DNA of 36,501 nt from an uncultured beta proteobacterium (GCA_903830985.1 CAIKVZ010000090.1:1-36501); one strand, 5' to 3'. Counted from the first letter of the stretch, positions 17,801-22,650 are shown. The notes: generated from the sequence alone by a model not told the origin. Translations and numbers: made by a program.

Positions 17801-18269
17801 TTGGGTCAGCGTCAATCATGCGCTGGTATTTTTCTGTGCGCAGCTGGATCAGTCTTGATGGGTCGCCACCCGATTGCTTGACCAGTTGGTTGGCCATTCC
17901 GGCGCCCATATTGATGGCGGTGTCATGCGCCACCTTGGCCAATACTGGATTGATCGCATCGAGCTTGTCGCCACCGATGTCGTCCCAGTATTTCTTATAG
18001 ATCTCCTTGGCCCCATCTTCCGTCAGGTTCTTGATGTCGATACCCGGGTTGGCCGTCGTATTGATGCCGCGATTGGTCTCACCCTTTCCAGCATCATCGG
18101 CCACATAGCCACCCTCTTTACCCATGATGAAGCGGGTCGAGTCAGCAAAGGTGTTGCTCGGAGCTGCACCAGCGGCGGCAGGCGCTTGCGCATTCGCATT
18201 CGCGCTCGGATTAAACGTTCCGTTTAGGGTGTCGGACACTACAGCAAGTGGGTCATAGGTATTGGTCAT
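2886..18269 (-). CDS. 5127-aa giant polyvalent virion protein (GH108 lysozyme, pyrophosphatase-like, zincin, three ART-like, LPD38-like domains)
   Basis: The last gene of the late operon is a single open frame of 15.4 kb. Domains by residue: GH108-type muramidase 43-172 with catalytic Glu in KEGGYV (E52); Ala/Pro/Gln-rich linker 560-760; inorganic-pyrophosphatase-like domain about 855-985; zincin metallopeptidase about 1070-1285 with HEFKH at 1155-1159; possible BECR nuclease-like region 1340-1525; GNAT-like piece around 1777-1810; ADP-ribosyltransferase-like (ART) domain about 2018-2290 with YHGT at 2032-2035; a DUF7178-like region 2327-2680 with SPQKDW and VTIDTHA; ART-like 3014-3142; ART-like 3340-3500 with YTGT; a conserved phage domain 3640-4060 with LPGGTNY and EELQSDWGQ; coiled coil about 4320-4352; LPD38-like C-terminus about 4560-4960 with one membrane-like helix at 4814-4834. 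Such polyvalent proteins are thought to enter the host with the DNA. A YSAR/RSAR-like motif recurs at domain joints. Gene continuity and the GH108, HExxH and ART calls are firm; other domains are fold guesses. Confidence 0.9.
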   Translation of the reverse strand: MTNTYDPLAVVSDTLNGTFNPSANANAQAPAAAGAAPSNTFADSTRFIMGKEGGYVADDAGKGETNRGINTTANPGIDIKNLTEDGAKEIYKKYWDDIGGDKLDAINPVLAKVAHDTAINMGAGMANQLVKQSGGDPSRLIQLRTEKYQRMIDADPKKWGQYANSWQDRLNSLQGIVDGTPQARSTGYDPMKLVADTLNQSRSEVKPEESTWGAIKRNTGEALDIARDPQGGILPATGKIISSLIPQSSGWVGDTAIDVARAPMALTQTIAGLGNLATGGKLGEALDAIGYNPKAADAMLSDKYSPQRKQAQQNVESAAKQMESGIKAADGAVDTTFAGVIGAGSLIGSLLSNPSVIQEQIIRTLPDMLFGAGVIGKIGKTIFLGAAEQGGIASARVVELMSGAAPANAAELAAIKAGQKAIELAETKLSYLGHAVEGAQATGQNAWQLREDNPNDMAGQYLQIPAGVLTALIGRAASKIPGFGDVQTATQMAIAGPKAANNVLSATGGFSKRVGKGILSEGGFQEFPQSMQEQIWQNIAQGKPWNEGVLNQGVQGGVVGGVMGGVGGGITQPHKAAPPASPLAAAAAVPNSPLSRAALAAGQQFQDLGITQPGDDLAAQQAASEEQDTHGLDFLGQPAQGPASELANKPSGLLDAQGNPIPESTVDGVRNEHSARRIQDIGQQWQDIKPIGDPSIESSEWTPPNPPNDPPGGATTVTQQPADAGFLTPTQGTTDGTQAPQAKQATPQGQEPAAAAGVKPRTQINAPKALAQAGISMPDRKAAVAKLAHSGFETVERRPDGFWLVNSATQEEMRLSGGGDAQLARVAIQAHIQAKADTAAASPNNDRLNPTEGQIEAGNYKKSDVIHLNGMRITLENPAGSTRSGTSPDGKKWETTMAHHYGEFKATEGADGDPLDVFIGPRPDTSKVFVIDQNKADGSFDEHKVMMGFADEASARQGYLDNYEAGWQGLGAMTEMTPAQFKAWAKSDLVKQPVSEYTEQQTNGNQNDTSAGAGGEDRAGLVQTQGHGGRSVAGGDQPASTGHLPGTVPAGGAGQVVTADEAARPALDADSVRRAIANEPIVAALDQNKTGPVSVANPSLAETRALDSLLDAFASITGYRGIAIHNDQNDGLKAGGHFFVSVDRPHMNVAWTIAHEFKHLSEKFPGIKKLYDRLWSMIDSEQGKRDYFEYLRRTHSGITEPYEQMTPKHFELLKDEMIADFMGKRFNDRAWLNKLQAQKPNLFGEFVREWIPLLDQLIVKLRGIAEKMAGVKNVDLYISQLEEAKQIAIDVATAWAEKNPKLAQSTGLDVVAHSSRLESWAQAYVDRSRPASVIDVALRPSTPLRMAGMGSTDKIIARPGFLAHLTNRLRAIEPSLIGKIPQMLVAPRALVVNYEDASGNLQSKPGEGYKKRYNILSDQVDAQGRPYLLALQKMDSGLEVVDLKTLFGRENSLAYVLRSIQNGSFVWAPEKEVDRIKAVTSKEMISSAGKTGAIPGAATQSNQRSTDGIIFSDQSSVKFMSGGDWVSSGIPIAVTRGHIDAAAGVHYSAREQAELQAELDAENAKPEETKVSDAEIKAKGIHAEDAYPALAWKADKGSSGTMQSVLVPNLYVEGKSFRVGMDQNHTGLWNVDLRGTWVGPTMNEPDGAATEQAVKDFTARQVAARDLRERGFDLADSFTKPQQRLLLDGWQAINEMPETKGARRYDRTTANDQSLKAIAAAMGITDNYDVTIVQQSNEATEKVQTIDFRDPETGTDHSAILTANKVNGKWELSVNTSDMGKGGLGAAVYQMVSEYAAKRNMTLKPEGSLSGINTYRRTEQQFSAALRTGKSNVMTPHPTQRLYGFEDNATRVEAHEANLVRMIAASIRNAKELIPGFNGLRYSPEAGVFTDSKGVNQEAKLAKMLQSVDARAFGMGRSTLARAVMSNMMLKGQLKQVESFKEPILYSARETAELEYAAVKAEHEGKPTWMKAPNGKDTLLNERQWIQTRTPSFKRWFGNWELFAKEQGGVWSDDQGAVSRVVDENGEPLVVYHGTDKGGFYKFNQPGGTRRGDLGIFTTSNKDMARSYVHRGNVKEISFAGDPKNQADLESYGYQFTSASLDGQPAQWELTAPDGNFDGVFATQEEAVQSALKNFVMPDESATQAGIYATFINLRNPYETHFEGANWDGSRHGQYKVLDAQGEQLYAADGTGFFTEQEDADKLADEHADATVSPAGGDPHFETTDSAVRGGNQSGDGTIIRQVTDDGGGGGPYSHEPSDVFVAKHSTQLKSADFNSGEFGYSDDIRHSLHDPDFVNPEDRLTVSTTQPTAKPHKKTGYQPSSYAEKRVIDTKDITDSKNYLEKLVAAVRQYNTLSGEGDTAGVLKELHKTIVDNLLWLHDRVQPGVRERAKLWYDGANRIANDWKSKFGLTTDRQAGGILAVFSPQKDWFSNVSLAERALTILTNHQNEAWSDGMTQWANSWLNSSSTTAEKKSRQAHISKMEAIASSGKTLSEMSPTESAYFVRCFDEAYFPRGYRLVTPEGGFDAFVANDDGSMADVNWGGFDTIEKAVSIFRDGSFLNLDKQLGSEHKVRNFYNNIVQPGSGDGHVTIDTHAIAAALLKAVSGNSLEVSHNFGSTTKGVPGAGESASSGASGTYGLVADAYRDAAAQRGLLAREMQSITWEAVRSLFPSNLKDGLSSGVNAIHDRVKSGEITKDQGRSAIEKLAIDAGGDKPFAWEGGGHGVTVADGATSFDAGIAENVQDRQVRTNAPKDARDSMKVSISASTENIPWIKKLYRAAQAGNELAHAQLQQVAFSGLKEALKGTSAAMKYDTVTGLYGGYSEPSLAVTLTFKENDRDVVLAALKQFADNYKQEQIHVRQSTTEQAGTKFPDGSYATPVYKWDLTRAMERKEIQKVIDKSGLYGLTFGDGFVEAYYVGDAHDTQARSGFDTAIARATGLLGSTAKSAGRSVARLWPYGHGDGGIGWGRADSINPAGQEALQQSARLADDSGDRSSSETGGRVPPRYGQGITGSSSSVAYHFSKTARTSLDSNLYGTGLKGLEAERLSGQENSDIRPRSFFYVDKGNGVRAESGVGAYGHHVQLDNLYDVYKDPLGIVKKNPGSNNWERAVLNAGFDGYLANDPVMPQGFAVLLGKQHNAVPVEETQAPGAKANPVMESATSKFDTRTEGSELVRTPAPMELMGIVKNMAAIQAVAPSFHLKYGHAMVLASEASEADLAFAEAGSGFRFGDVQHSAKDPLTEAQQSIFDDGAKRLGAAIQKYHVNPDESWMALDNGRARSAIEKIRDNIEERLLASGISKVRDAHGDRQIDQVHADMWADATAGAIQRSARDLTDTPEFQKFFDGSKVVEADGKPMQMYTGTSKDVDFSSFKLPKNGAWFTNDPQGASEYAKENDSQGFHQDGWKLTPKNTASRVMPVWLSIKNPYTVTPDEMKTLMTATNYKSAQGKIFDKAKSLGYDGVDMSNGGSAKVWVVIGKPSQIKSSIGNDGRFSASNDIRRSARDPLGFYSELSSQVENSSMRQAPAAAWKTFIKALTQKGVKADEIEWTGVNDWLDLQDGKVAKDALLQYLDANGVKVQEVVLGGSDQANTAFQSFRQQMQARYPDAVVRGDLVGALTPEEKAEYNRLADGRRDAKDRESEARYSQYQLPGGTNYREVLLTLPAVKESLANELKSAEKQFMAVQVKMLDVTSGKIKVQAEIDALNSEYEDLESKVNTLSMQMRDAKKDPAYISSHWGQKNVLAHIRLNDRVDADGNKVLFVEELQSDWGQAGKKKGFQDSTQKVDWDGPEYKAARSRATDALNAYNSNNANPARQAELRPEMEAAVAAEQAIAEHNNKVGSMVPAAPFVGKTDAWVGLALKRVIKMAVDGGYDKVAFVSGEQSADRYNLAKVVDYVEYEQTDPGKYYLRVTDHQGGRVMTEYQQTAADLEEKIGKDLAKQIVSGEGSDAGDGNKMIRAKDFKLGGEGMIAFYDKIVPNIAKDVLRKLGGGKLETVQIGQGQYGVQGRSVVDANTGETISTHGSQQAAMRAAAGKDILEQQGFTITDALREKVGFGMPQFSKKDTALDADESVLTEESKQAKIQPANEQGSNGNFYSDLREKLGRNPGGRGNYPGSSIISAILGLERSGVHQRSAEVVNDSGVDGATIIRWRDPKSPFGEYLTTGANPGPAERLVAGDAAELRYSRREIIGQTKRVHTARQLAAFSNVGFQVEVPTLQERAKELWKDAGKKLAQGIVDQFAPIRELSKQAYGLLRLAKGAAGSFETLLKGGMLKLNDGVYDFDETKRGGVVDKLLIPLQGEHHDFLRWIAANRAENLMDESEKTRADGVKLLGEAKALDAKAKALDDQAKQYLQQAGNVPKSMTGNQGAQKANLKQANDLMAEAKRTRKQAAEKRALGNDKKNVSRENLFTREDIAAIKTLQDGDMNADYTLQHGANAGQVTRNRAEAYADSLKTFSEFNKNVMDMAEQSGLIDGEARKMWENEFYVPFYRVSDEANVVGGGGMKGSSVRQQAFKHLKGGTDKLNADLLDNTLMNWAHLLDAGAKNRAAKATLEAAEQAGVAISTTEETARQMGKATSNKQGVVWFMDEGKQHYYLVDDPYVLTAISSLEYAGMRNPMMNAMGAVKNMLTVGVTASPFFKVRNLIRDSIQVIGTGNISYNPVKNVVEGWKLTNPENDVYFRLLAGGGTIHFGTMLEGSEAKRVQALVESGVDAATILGDEHAVKAFYRKFIEPGVTAYNELGNRGEAINRASLYDQLVKQGVSHADASLQARDLMDFSMAGSWTSVRFLTQVVPFLNARIQGLYKIGKAAKEDPKRMAYVTAAIAMASLALLAAYGDDDDWKKREDYDRDNFWWFKFGGTAFRIPKPFELGAIATLAERSAELIFNDEMTGARFRSRVLSLLGDNLSMNPIPQLVKPMLDVYANKNSFSSRPIETMGMERLKADYRFTGNTSMTARAASTAMNTVSGVFGAETLSPVQLDSLIQGYFGWLGTFIVGSADIIARRATNEPTRPEADMWKGATGGMLSKLEDAPSRYVSHVYDQAKAMDEAYATWQALRKEGKTEEAREFREDNADSIKGYRNVEAVKGAIAKINHQIRVVELSERDIESKRIEINRLNALKDKFSRRLAP
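9236..9505 (-). CDS. Candidate overlapping gene nested in the giant gene (89 aa)
   Basis: An 89-residue frame lies inside the giant gene in another reading frame on the same strand. It starts MTHKQEADS after GGAG with perfect six-base spacing (GGAG at 9512-9515, ATG at 9505). The product looks like an ordinary soluble helical protein (QELLDSWDLQLKALDDRLRA, later EIEAAVKRVEEF). Most other shadow frames here are Pro/Ser/Arg-rich. The giant frame across its second half is Gly/Ser/Asp-rich linker. The stop falls just before the second ART-like domain. The giant frame still looks meaningful at the start of this stretch, so if real the two genes overlap. No family is recognised. Confidence 0.4.
   Translation of the reverse strand: MTHKQEADSIPQSQELLDSWDLQLKALDDRLRASGLTVTVTEGLGGDELTASIPQGKKPSSNQQDWPTTAEIEAAVKRVEEFHHGTAKE
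15053..15250 (-). CDS. Candidate overlapping gene nested in the giant gene (65 aa)
   Basis: A 65-residue frame, MTQAQEQAEKIVQDWF to LLPLMKQHDLLWMLTA, lies out of frame in the giant gene. Its third codon positions are mostly G or C (about four in five by eye). In the giant frame over the same bases they are mostly A or T, the reverse of the rest of the gene, and the giant frame there is a Gly/Ala/Gln-rich linker. This suggests the segment evolved as coding sequence in the nested frame. It begins just after the pyrophosphatase-like domain and ends where the zincin domain begins. A weak TGGAAA precedes the ATG; an in-frame ATG at 15262 is an alternative. Whether it is translated alone is unknown. 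Confidence 0.45.
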   Translation of the reverse strand: MTQAQEQAEKIVQDWFRRRDMAGEALQEGISLHPRVICPEQYPQEVQDKLLPLMKQHDLLWMLTA

Positions 18270-18282
18270 GTAGATTACCTGA

Positions 18283-20046
18283 TTACCGAGTTACAACTGG
18301 CATGCGTTGGGTGCGTTTGATACTTTCCGCCTTGTTCAGCGCGTCCTGCTTGGCTTGATCAGCAGCTTTATCAGCAGCCAGTTTTGCCACCAGATAGGAC
18401 TTCACCTCCGGCGTGTGCGCGCCCATGCGGCCATTCATGATCTCAGTGTTTTCAAAGGCCAGTTTGGCGGCCATTGGATCTGCCGGACTGACAGGGCTTT
18501 GAGCAGGCGCTGGCGCTTTTGGTGCTGCAGCAGGCGCAGGCTGTGCTGTTGGCGCTGCCTGGTTGGCGGCAGCCGCAGGAGCCTTGTTCGCGGCCGGAGC
18601 CGCAGCCGCTGGCGCACCAGGAACCTTGAGTTGAGCGTTCTTCTGCGCTGCCAGGGCCGCGTCCCGATTCTTGAAAATTGCCGATACGCGGTTGGACAGC
18701 GCCTGCTCCAGTGTCAACGTTGATTTTTTGTCCTGTTGCTTGGCAGCAGCGACATCCTGCTCGGCTGCGGCGCGAACCTGATGCAGGGTACTGGCCAATG
18801 CCGAGTTGGCGTCCCATGGATCCTTACCCTGCGCTCGCAGATCACCCTGGAAAGTCGTGAACAACGTTTGCAACGATGGGCTGGATTGGTATTTGCCATT
18901 GATGTCGGGCTCGCCAACAGCAAAATACCTCTCGGCTGCAACGCCTGCGTCATGCCACTCCTTGGAGGTGGCGTTGGAGGCACTATTGCCGCCAGTGAAT
19001 TTCTGGTAACGGTTGCCGGCGGTATCAACCTCCCAGGTGTACCCCGGTTTGAGGTCGTCATTCTTGGTGACGCCACTGCTCTCACTGCCAATAACATCGC
19101 CCGGGCGCATGACATGCGACTTGGATTTTTCTTCGGCAACCTTCTGCGCCGTTGCAATGCGAGATGCTTGGACCTTGTCCGGATAGAGCCGGCTGTACAC
19201 GCCGTCCAGGGCTTGATCTGGGCTCGTGATGGGTGTCGGAGCTCCAAACGGTTTGCCGTCTTTGACGTAGCTAATCACGCCGCCTGCGCCGCCCTTTGGG
19301 TCAGGCGTGAACGAGGCTTGTACGCCGTCGTTGTAGTGCTGGTTGTACATGTCGAGCAGGCTTTGAACTCCACCTTTGGAGTAGGCTTCGTTGGCCTTTT
19401 GCCAGACCATGTCGCGCTGCGCGTTATAGACCGCGTTTTGATGCGTGGTGATCGCCAGCTCCTGCGCATTGGCCTCAGTGACTTTTCCTTGCGCACGTAA
19501 TGTGCTGACGTAGCGCTTGGCCTGCTCAACCGGATCGTTGTAATTGGTGGCAGCCTTCAGGCCGGCAGCCGGGTCGGCGTAGGCGGCGCCATTGACGGCC
19601 GTGGTCTGGTTGATCTGAGGCGCGGCCAGGCTGGGCAGGGCGGCGCCAGCGGCGGAAGTGAGTGGTCCGGCGGCCGGAGCTGCGGCGTCTGGTGCCGGTG
19701 TGTTCGCTGGCAGTGCGGCCAGGCGCTTGTCCTGCACCGCATTGGATCCGGCAATGTTTGAGGAGTCGCTGCCAAAGTCGTAGACCTTGGGGCCGTCGCC
19801 TGAGTCCAGGGTTGCGGCATTGCTGTTGACGGTTGCCGGCGCCAAGGCGGCGCGCTGGGCTTTGATGTCCGAGCGGGCCAGCTCCTGGTCGTTGATGCGC
19901 CCCTGGGCTTCTTCCTGCTGGAGCGCTGCCGTCTTGGCGTAGATGTCATCGACGCGGGCCTGGCGGTCAACCTCTTGTTGACGCTGGTACTGGGTCAGGG
20001 CGCCGGTACCGAGGCCGCCCAAAAAGCTTGCTGCATTGAATCCCAT
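18283..20046 (-). CDS. Internal virion / DNA-ejection-type protein (587 aa)
   Basis: No enzyme family is recognised. The N-terminus (MGFNAASFLGGLGTGALTQY) is hydrophobic and Gly-rich and is followed by a Gln/Arg-rich helix, as in podovirus internal proteins and in the neighbouring 20062-20535 product. The middle has helical segments. Residues about 490-540 are an Ala/Pro-rich linker, followed by a Lys/Ala-rich helical C-terminus ending RTQRMPVVTR. It lies 13 bases upstream of the giant gene and is co-oriented with it, so the two are probably packaged together. AAGGAATTGTC precedes the ATG at 20046. The ejection role is inferred from position and composition. Confidence 0.7.
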   Translation of the reverse strand: MGFNAASFLGGLGTGALTQYQRQQEVDRQARVDDIYAKTAALQQEEAQGRINDQELARSDIKAQRAALAPATVNSNAATLDSGDGPKVYDFGSDSSNIAGSNAVQDKRLAALPANTPAPDAAAPAAGPLTSAAGAALPSLAAPQINQTTAVNGAAYADPAAGLKAATNYNDPVEQAKRYVSTLRAQGKVTEANAQELAITTHQNAVYNAQRDMVWQKANEAYSKGGVQSLLDMYNQHYNDGVQASFTPDPKGGAGGVISYVKDGKPFGAPTPITSPDQALDGVYSRLYPDKVQASRIATAQKVAEEKSKSHVMRPGDVIGSESSGVTKNDDLKPGYTWEVDTAGNRYQKFTGGNSASNATSKEWHDAGVAAERYFAVGEPDINGKYQSSPSLQTLFTTFQGDLRAQGKDPWDANSALASTLHQVRAAAEQDVAAAKQQDKKSTLTLEQALSNRVSAIFKNRDAALAAQKNAQLKVPGAPAAAAPAANKAPAAAANQAAPTAQPAPAAAPKAPAPAQSPVSPADPMAAKLAFENTEIMNGRMGAHTPEVKSYLVAKLAADKAADQAKQDALNKAESIKRTQRMPVVTR

Positions 20047-20061
20047 GACAATTCCTTCGGG

Positions 20062-20535
20062 TTAGGCGAGGTTCGGGTTGGAGGGGATGGCGTCCATCCC
20101 GGCGTTGGCGCTGTGGCCCATCTCGGGCAGCTTGTCCCACTCCTTGGGCGTTACCGGGTCGGTGTCGCTTGGCGCTGCAGCGGGAGCAGCTGGCGTGTTC
20201 CAGGTGTTGCTCGCTTGATCGCCGTCGATCGTGACACTTCCAAGCGCGGCGTTCTCTTGCGGGGTGTGCTCCGGGGTAGCGCCAAGGGATCGCGTTGCGG
20301 CTGGCGTATCTGTGGCTGGCGCTGCGGCCGTTTCTGGGTTGACCGCCTTCGAGGAGAACAGGTTCTTGATGTGATCGACACCTTTGTCCAGCCAGGACGG
20401 ATCCTCGGCGGTGGCAGTCTTCAGGCCGAGCTTGACGTCCATCAGATCCTGGCGGTCACGCTGCTTCTTGAGCAGCACGCCTTGGGCGTAGGCAAGACCG
20501 AGGCCGCCCAGCATGGAGAGTGAATTATTCGACAT
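20062..20535 (-). CDS. Small virion-associated protein of unknown function (157 aa)
   Basis: The N-terminus (MSNNSLSMLGGLGLAYAQGV) is a hydrophobic Gly-rich helix followed by a basic stretch (LKKQRDRQD). The rest is polar and rich in Ala, Pro and Thr, ending NPNLA. I chose the ATG at 20535 because AAGGA sits six bases before it. An ATG at 20541 overlaps the stop of the preceding PP-loop gene but leaves no room for a ribosome binding site. The similarity in style to the N-terminus of the next gene suggests both belong to the ejection or internal-virion set. No domain is recognised. Confidence 0.65.
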   Translation of the reverse strand: MSNNSLSMLGGLGLAYAQGVLLKKQRDRQDLMDVKLGLKTATAEDPSWLDKGVDHIKNLFSSKAVNPETAAAPATDTPAATRSLGATPEHTPQENAALGSVTIDGDQASNTWNTPAAPAAAPSDTDPVTPKEWDKLPEMGHSANAGMDAIPSNPNLA

Positions 20536-20537
20536 GG

Positions 20538-21272
20538 TCATTCCTTCAGGAAGGCATACTGGCGATCAACGGCTTCGCGCACCACCGACATCGCGTTCTC
20601 GTAAACAGGGAACCATTGCGGGTGGTACTGCTTCAGGTACTCACCCCTGCCCTCGTCCCACCAGGCAGTGCAGCCCATGCACTCTGGTGAGCGGCGCATC
20701 CCGCGCGCGTAGAAGGCGGCGATCGGAAGATCGTGCGCGTTGAGGTAGTCCGAGACCTGTTGTCCGGTCCAGTGCTGGATTGGGTAGAGCACCTCTTGAC
20801 CACCTTCGACGTCGCCGGAGCGCATCGGCGGACTGGCGTATTCATCATCGCGCTGGCCGCGCACGATCAGTGTGATGCCATCCTCCAGCATGCGGTCCTG
20901 CATCGGCTTCATCAGGGATCGGTAGCAGCACTCGTAGCGGCCCTGGATCGGCAGCGCCAAGCCGGAGACCTTCAGCCCCGGGAAGGTGTTGTCAACCGGA
21001 ACCAGGTCACTGGGCAGTCCATGCGCCATCCGGATGTCGTGAACATGGCCGTAGATCTTGTGCAGCGGACGGCCCATGTCAGACTCAACCTGGCGGACTA
21101 CCTCGCGCGTCTCGGGGAACTGGTCTCCGGTGTCGAGGTGGTAGACCGTCATACGGTCCCAGAAGTCACGCAACAGGTAGAGGGCAGCCGTCGAGTCTCG
21201 GCCCCCTGAGAATTGGAATCCGACGTTGTAGTGGCGCCGAAAGGCGTCGTAGACTGCGCTCAGGTCGACCAT
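20538..21272 (-). CDS. PAPS-reductase-like PP-loop protein (244 aa)
   Basis: This is an adenine-nucleotide alpha-hydrolase fold of the phosphoadenosine phosphosulfate reductase / ATP-sulfurylase small-subunit type. The P-loop is SGGRDS at residues 22-27, followed by strand-helix YHLDTGDQFPET. Cys pairs occur in RYECCYRSL and in SPECMGCTAWW, and RGQRDDEY supplies the conserved R-x-x-D region. The cellular enzymes handle sulfonucleotides. The phage copies have no settled substrate, and cofactor thiol, sulfur or DNA chemistry are all possible. It starts one base inside the stop of the upstream virion gene (TAATG) and lies within the ejection-protein block, so it is made late with virion proteins. 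The family is clear; the reaction is not. Confidence 0.85.
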   Translation of the reverse strand: MVDLSAVYDAFRRHYNVGFQFSGGRDSTAALYLLRDFWDRMTVYHLDTGDQFPETREVVRQVESDMGRPLHKIYGHVHDIRMAHGLPSDLVPVDNTFPGLKVSGLALPIQGRYECCYRSLMKPMQDRMLEDGITLIVRGQRDDEYASPPMRSGDVEGGQEVLYPIQHWTGQQVSDYLNAHDLPIAAFYARGMRRSPECMGCTAWWDEGRGEYLKQYHPQWFPVYENAMSVVREAVDRQYAFLKE

Positions 21273-22054
21273 TACATCGCCATCGCAATGCCGCCGATGG
21301 CACTGCCCAGTCCTGCCGAGCCGGCGCTGGCCGCCTTGTCGGATTCAGTCTGGTAGTTGGCCTGGGCGTTGAACATGCCGGTGGCGTTGGAGCCCATGCC
21401 GCCGGCTGCCGTACTGGCTGCGCCGTAGCCTGAATTCATGCCGGTGATGGCGGCACCCGTCAGGCCAACGCCTGCAGTTCCCATGTTGGCGCCATTGGTG
21501 GTGGCTGTCATGCCCATTGCTGGGTATCCGGCCAGCGCGTTGCTGGCGCGATCGGTCAGGGCGCGTCCTTCGAGCCGGGCCGAGGTGCGGGCATTACCAG
21601 CGCCACTGGCTTCGGCTGCAGCTTGCGCGATCTGCAACTGGATGTCGGCACCGGCTGATTTCTTGGATAACGGGTTGATACCCATGCGTTCGGTCGCGCG
21701 CTGAGACTGCTCGCGCGCGCTGGAGAAGCCCTGGCTGACGTCGGCCTCAGCCTTACCAGCGAGCTCAGCCTCCTTGGCTGGCGTGTTGAAGTCCTGCGCA
21801 TCCTTGATCATCGTGTCCTGGGTACTGGTCAGGTCAGCGCGCCGCCCCAACATCCAGCTTCGATCCTCTTGCGACTGGGTGTACCCCTTCTTTGCCGAGT
21901 CCAGGCCAAACTGCAGCTGCTCCTTTTGCAGCGGAAGCATGGCGTTGGAGTTTTCCATCATCTGCGAGATGGCTGTGTCCTGGATACCCATGGACTTGAT
22001 TTGTGCTGCGATCAGCGCCGGATCCGGCGGTGGTGCATTGCTTGATTTACCCAT
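21272..22054 (-). CDS. Virion / ejection-type protein, Gly/Ala/Ser-rich C-terminus (260 aa)
   Basis: The N-terminal 150 residues are helical and rich in Gln, Glu and Lys, with likely coiled-coil propensity (MMENSNAMLPLQKEQLQF). From about residue 165 the sequence is rich in Gly, Ala, Met and Thr (GIAMAM at the very end) and could be membrane-active. Podovirus internal proteins that form the ejection conduit often have such a split. It overlaps the GNAT gene by eight bases upstream and the PP-loop gene by one base downstream. No enzymatic domain is recognised. Confidence 0.68.
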   Translation of the reverse strand: MGKSSNAPPPDPALIAAQIKSMGIQDTAISQMMENSNAMLPLQKEQLQFGLDSAKKGYTQSQEDRSWMLGRRADLTSTQDTMIKDAQDFNTPAKEAELAGKAEADVSQGFSSAREQSQRATERMGINPLSKKSAGADIQLQIAQAAAEASGAGNARTSARLEGRALTDRASNALAGYPAMGMTATTNGANMGTAGVGLTGAAITGMNSGYGAASTAAGGMGSNATGMFNAQANYQTESDKAASAGSAGLGSAIGGIAMAM

Positions 22055-22481
22055 GGAGATCTCCCAAAAATCGGCAGTCTTCCCGCCGCATCACATACAA
22101 AATGACATCACCGCCATCAGGTGCGGCTCCCCTCAATCTGGCCTCTGGCTTAAAGCCGATGTGCTCATCCAATCTGTTTGCTTTCTCATTGCTGGCGTTG
22201 GCGTATGCGCTAACTCGCTTGACCCCCATCTCGTTGAATGGGTAGTGGAAGCAGTAACGCAGGTAGTCCCGTGTCATCCAGTGCGCGCCCGGCTCAGCCG
22301 CAACGTGCATCCAGACGTTTTGTCCGTTGAATCCGTCATAGACAACACCAGCGACTAGCTTCCCGTCTCGCTCCAGTCCGACCGCCTTCATGTCTGCCGA
22401 CTCGGGCAGATACATGATGCTGTTGCAGAACTCCAAAACCTTCAGAGTGTCAGCAGTCATGTTCCAACGGGAGTCAGTCAT
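22047..22481 (-). CDS. GNAT-family N-acetyltransferase, phage type (144 aa)
   Basis: The order of elements fits the GNAT fold: a strand pair (MKAVGLERDGKLVAGVVYDGF), then VWMHVAAEPGAHWMTRDYL, then the C-terminal signature VKRVSAYANASNEKANRLDE followed by HIGFKPEARLRG, where an N-x-x-A-x-x-L-x-x-x-x-GF pattern ends the fold. Similar small acetyltransferases sit in the structural modules of many tailed phages. Their targets are unknown, possibly a virion or host protein. The ATG at 22481 lacks a clear ribosome binding site; Met8 (22460), after a GGAAC, is an alternative. An intrinsic terminator lies just upstream, so expression may depend on readthrough or antitermination. Confidence 0.8.
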   Translation of the reverse strand: MTDSRWNMTADTLKVLEFCNSIMYLPESADMKAVGLERDGKLVAGVVYDGFNGQNVWMHVAAEPGAHWMTRDYLRYCFHYPFNEMGVKRVSAYANASNEKANRLDEHIGFKPEARLRGAAPDGGDVILYVMRREDCRFLGDLHG

Positions 22482-22495
22482 GTGAATCCAGACGC

Positions 22496-22523
22496 AAAAA
22501 AGCCACCAGGGAAACCGGGTGGC
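22496..22523 (-). terminator. Intrinsic terminator inside the late operon
   Basis: On the minus strand GCCACC (22518-22523) pairs with GGTGGC (22502-22507), with two extra inner G-C pairs, and a run of six T follows (22496-22501). It sits between the tail-assembly chaperone gene and the GNAT gene. It would cut transcription before the ejection-protein block unless antitermination operates. Confidence 0.7.
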
Positions 22524-22650
22524 CAGAGGGGAATATGGAATTTAGAGACAGCTTGGCCGAAGAAGAGGCCGCTCGTTTTTATACGGGTGCTGTCTGTCCC
22601 GTTTTATTGCTGACGCCATTTTAACTCAAGGAGCCGCTCCAACCTCAATC

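Noticed and set aside
18714-19247. 177-aa minus-strand frame nested in the 587-aa virion gene
   Set aside because: Arg/Pro/Ser-rich shadow of an Ala-rich gene; the main frame has ordinary codon use throughout.
22583-22608. Plus-strand hairpin ACGGG/CCCGT followed by TTTT
   Set aside because: A five-pair stem with a ten-base loop is weak, and no plus-strand gene ends nearby.
22601-22629. Possible minus-strand promoter TTGAGT - 17 - TAAAAC
   Set aside because: Only four of six matches in each box, and its transcript would run straight into the terminator at 22496-22523, so it would not serve the GNAT gene.
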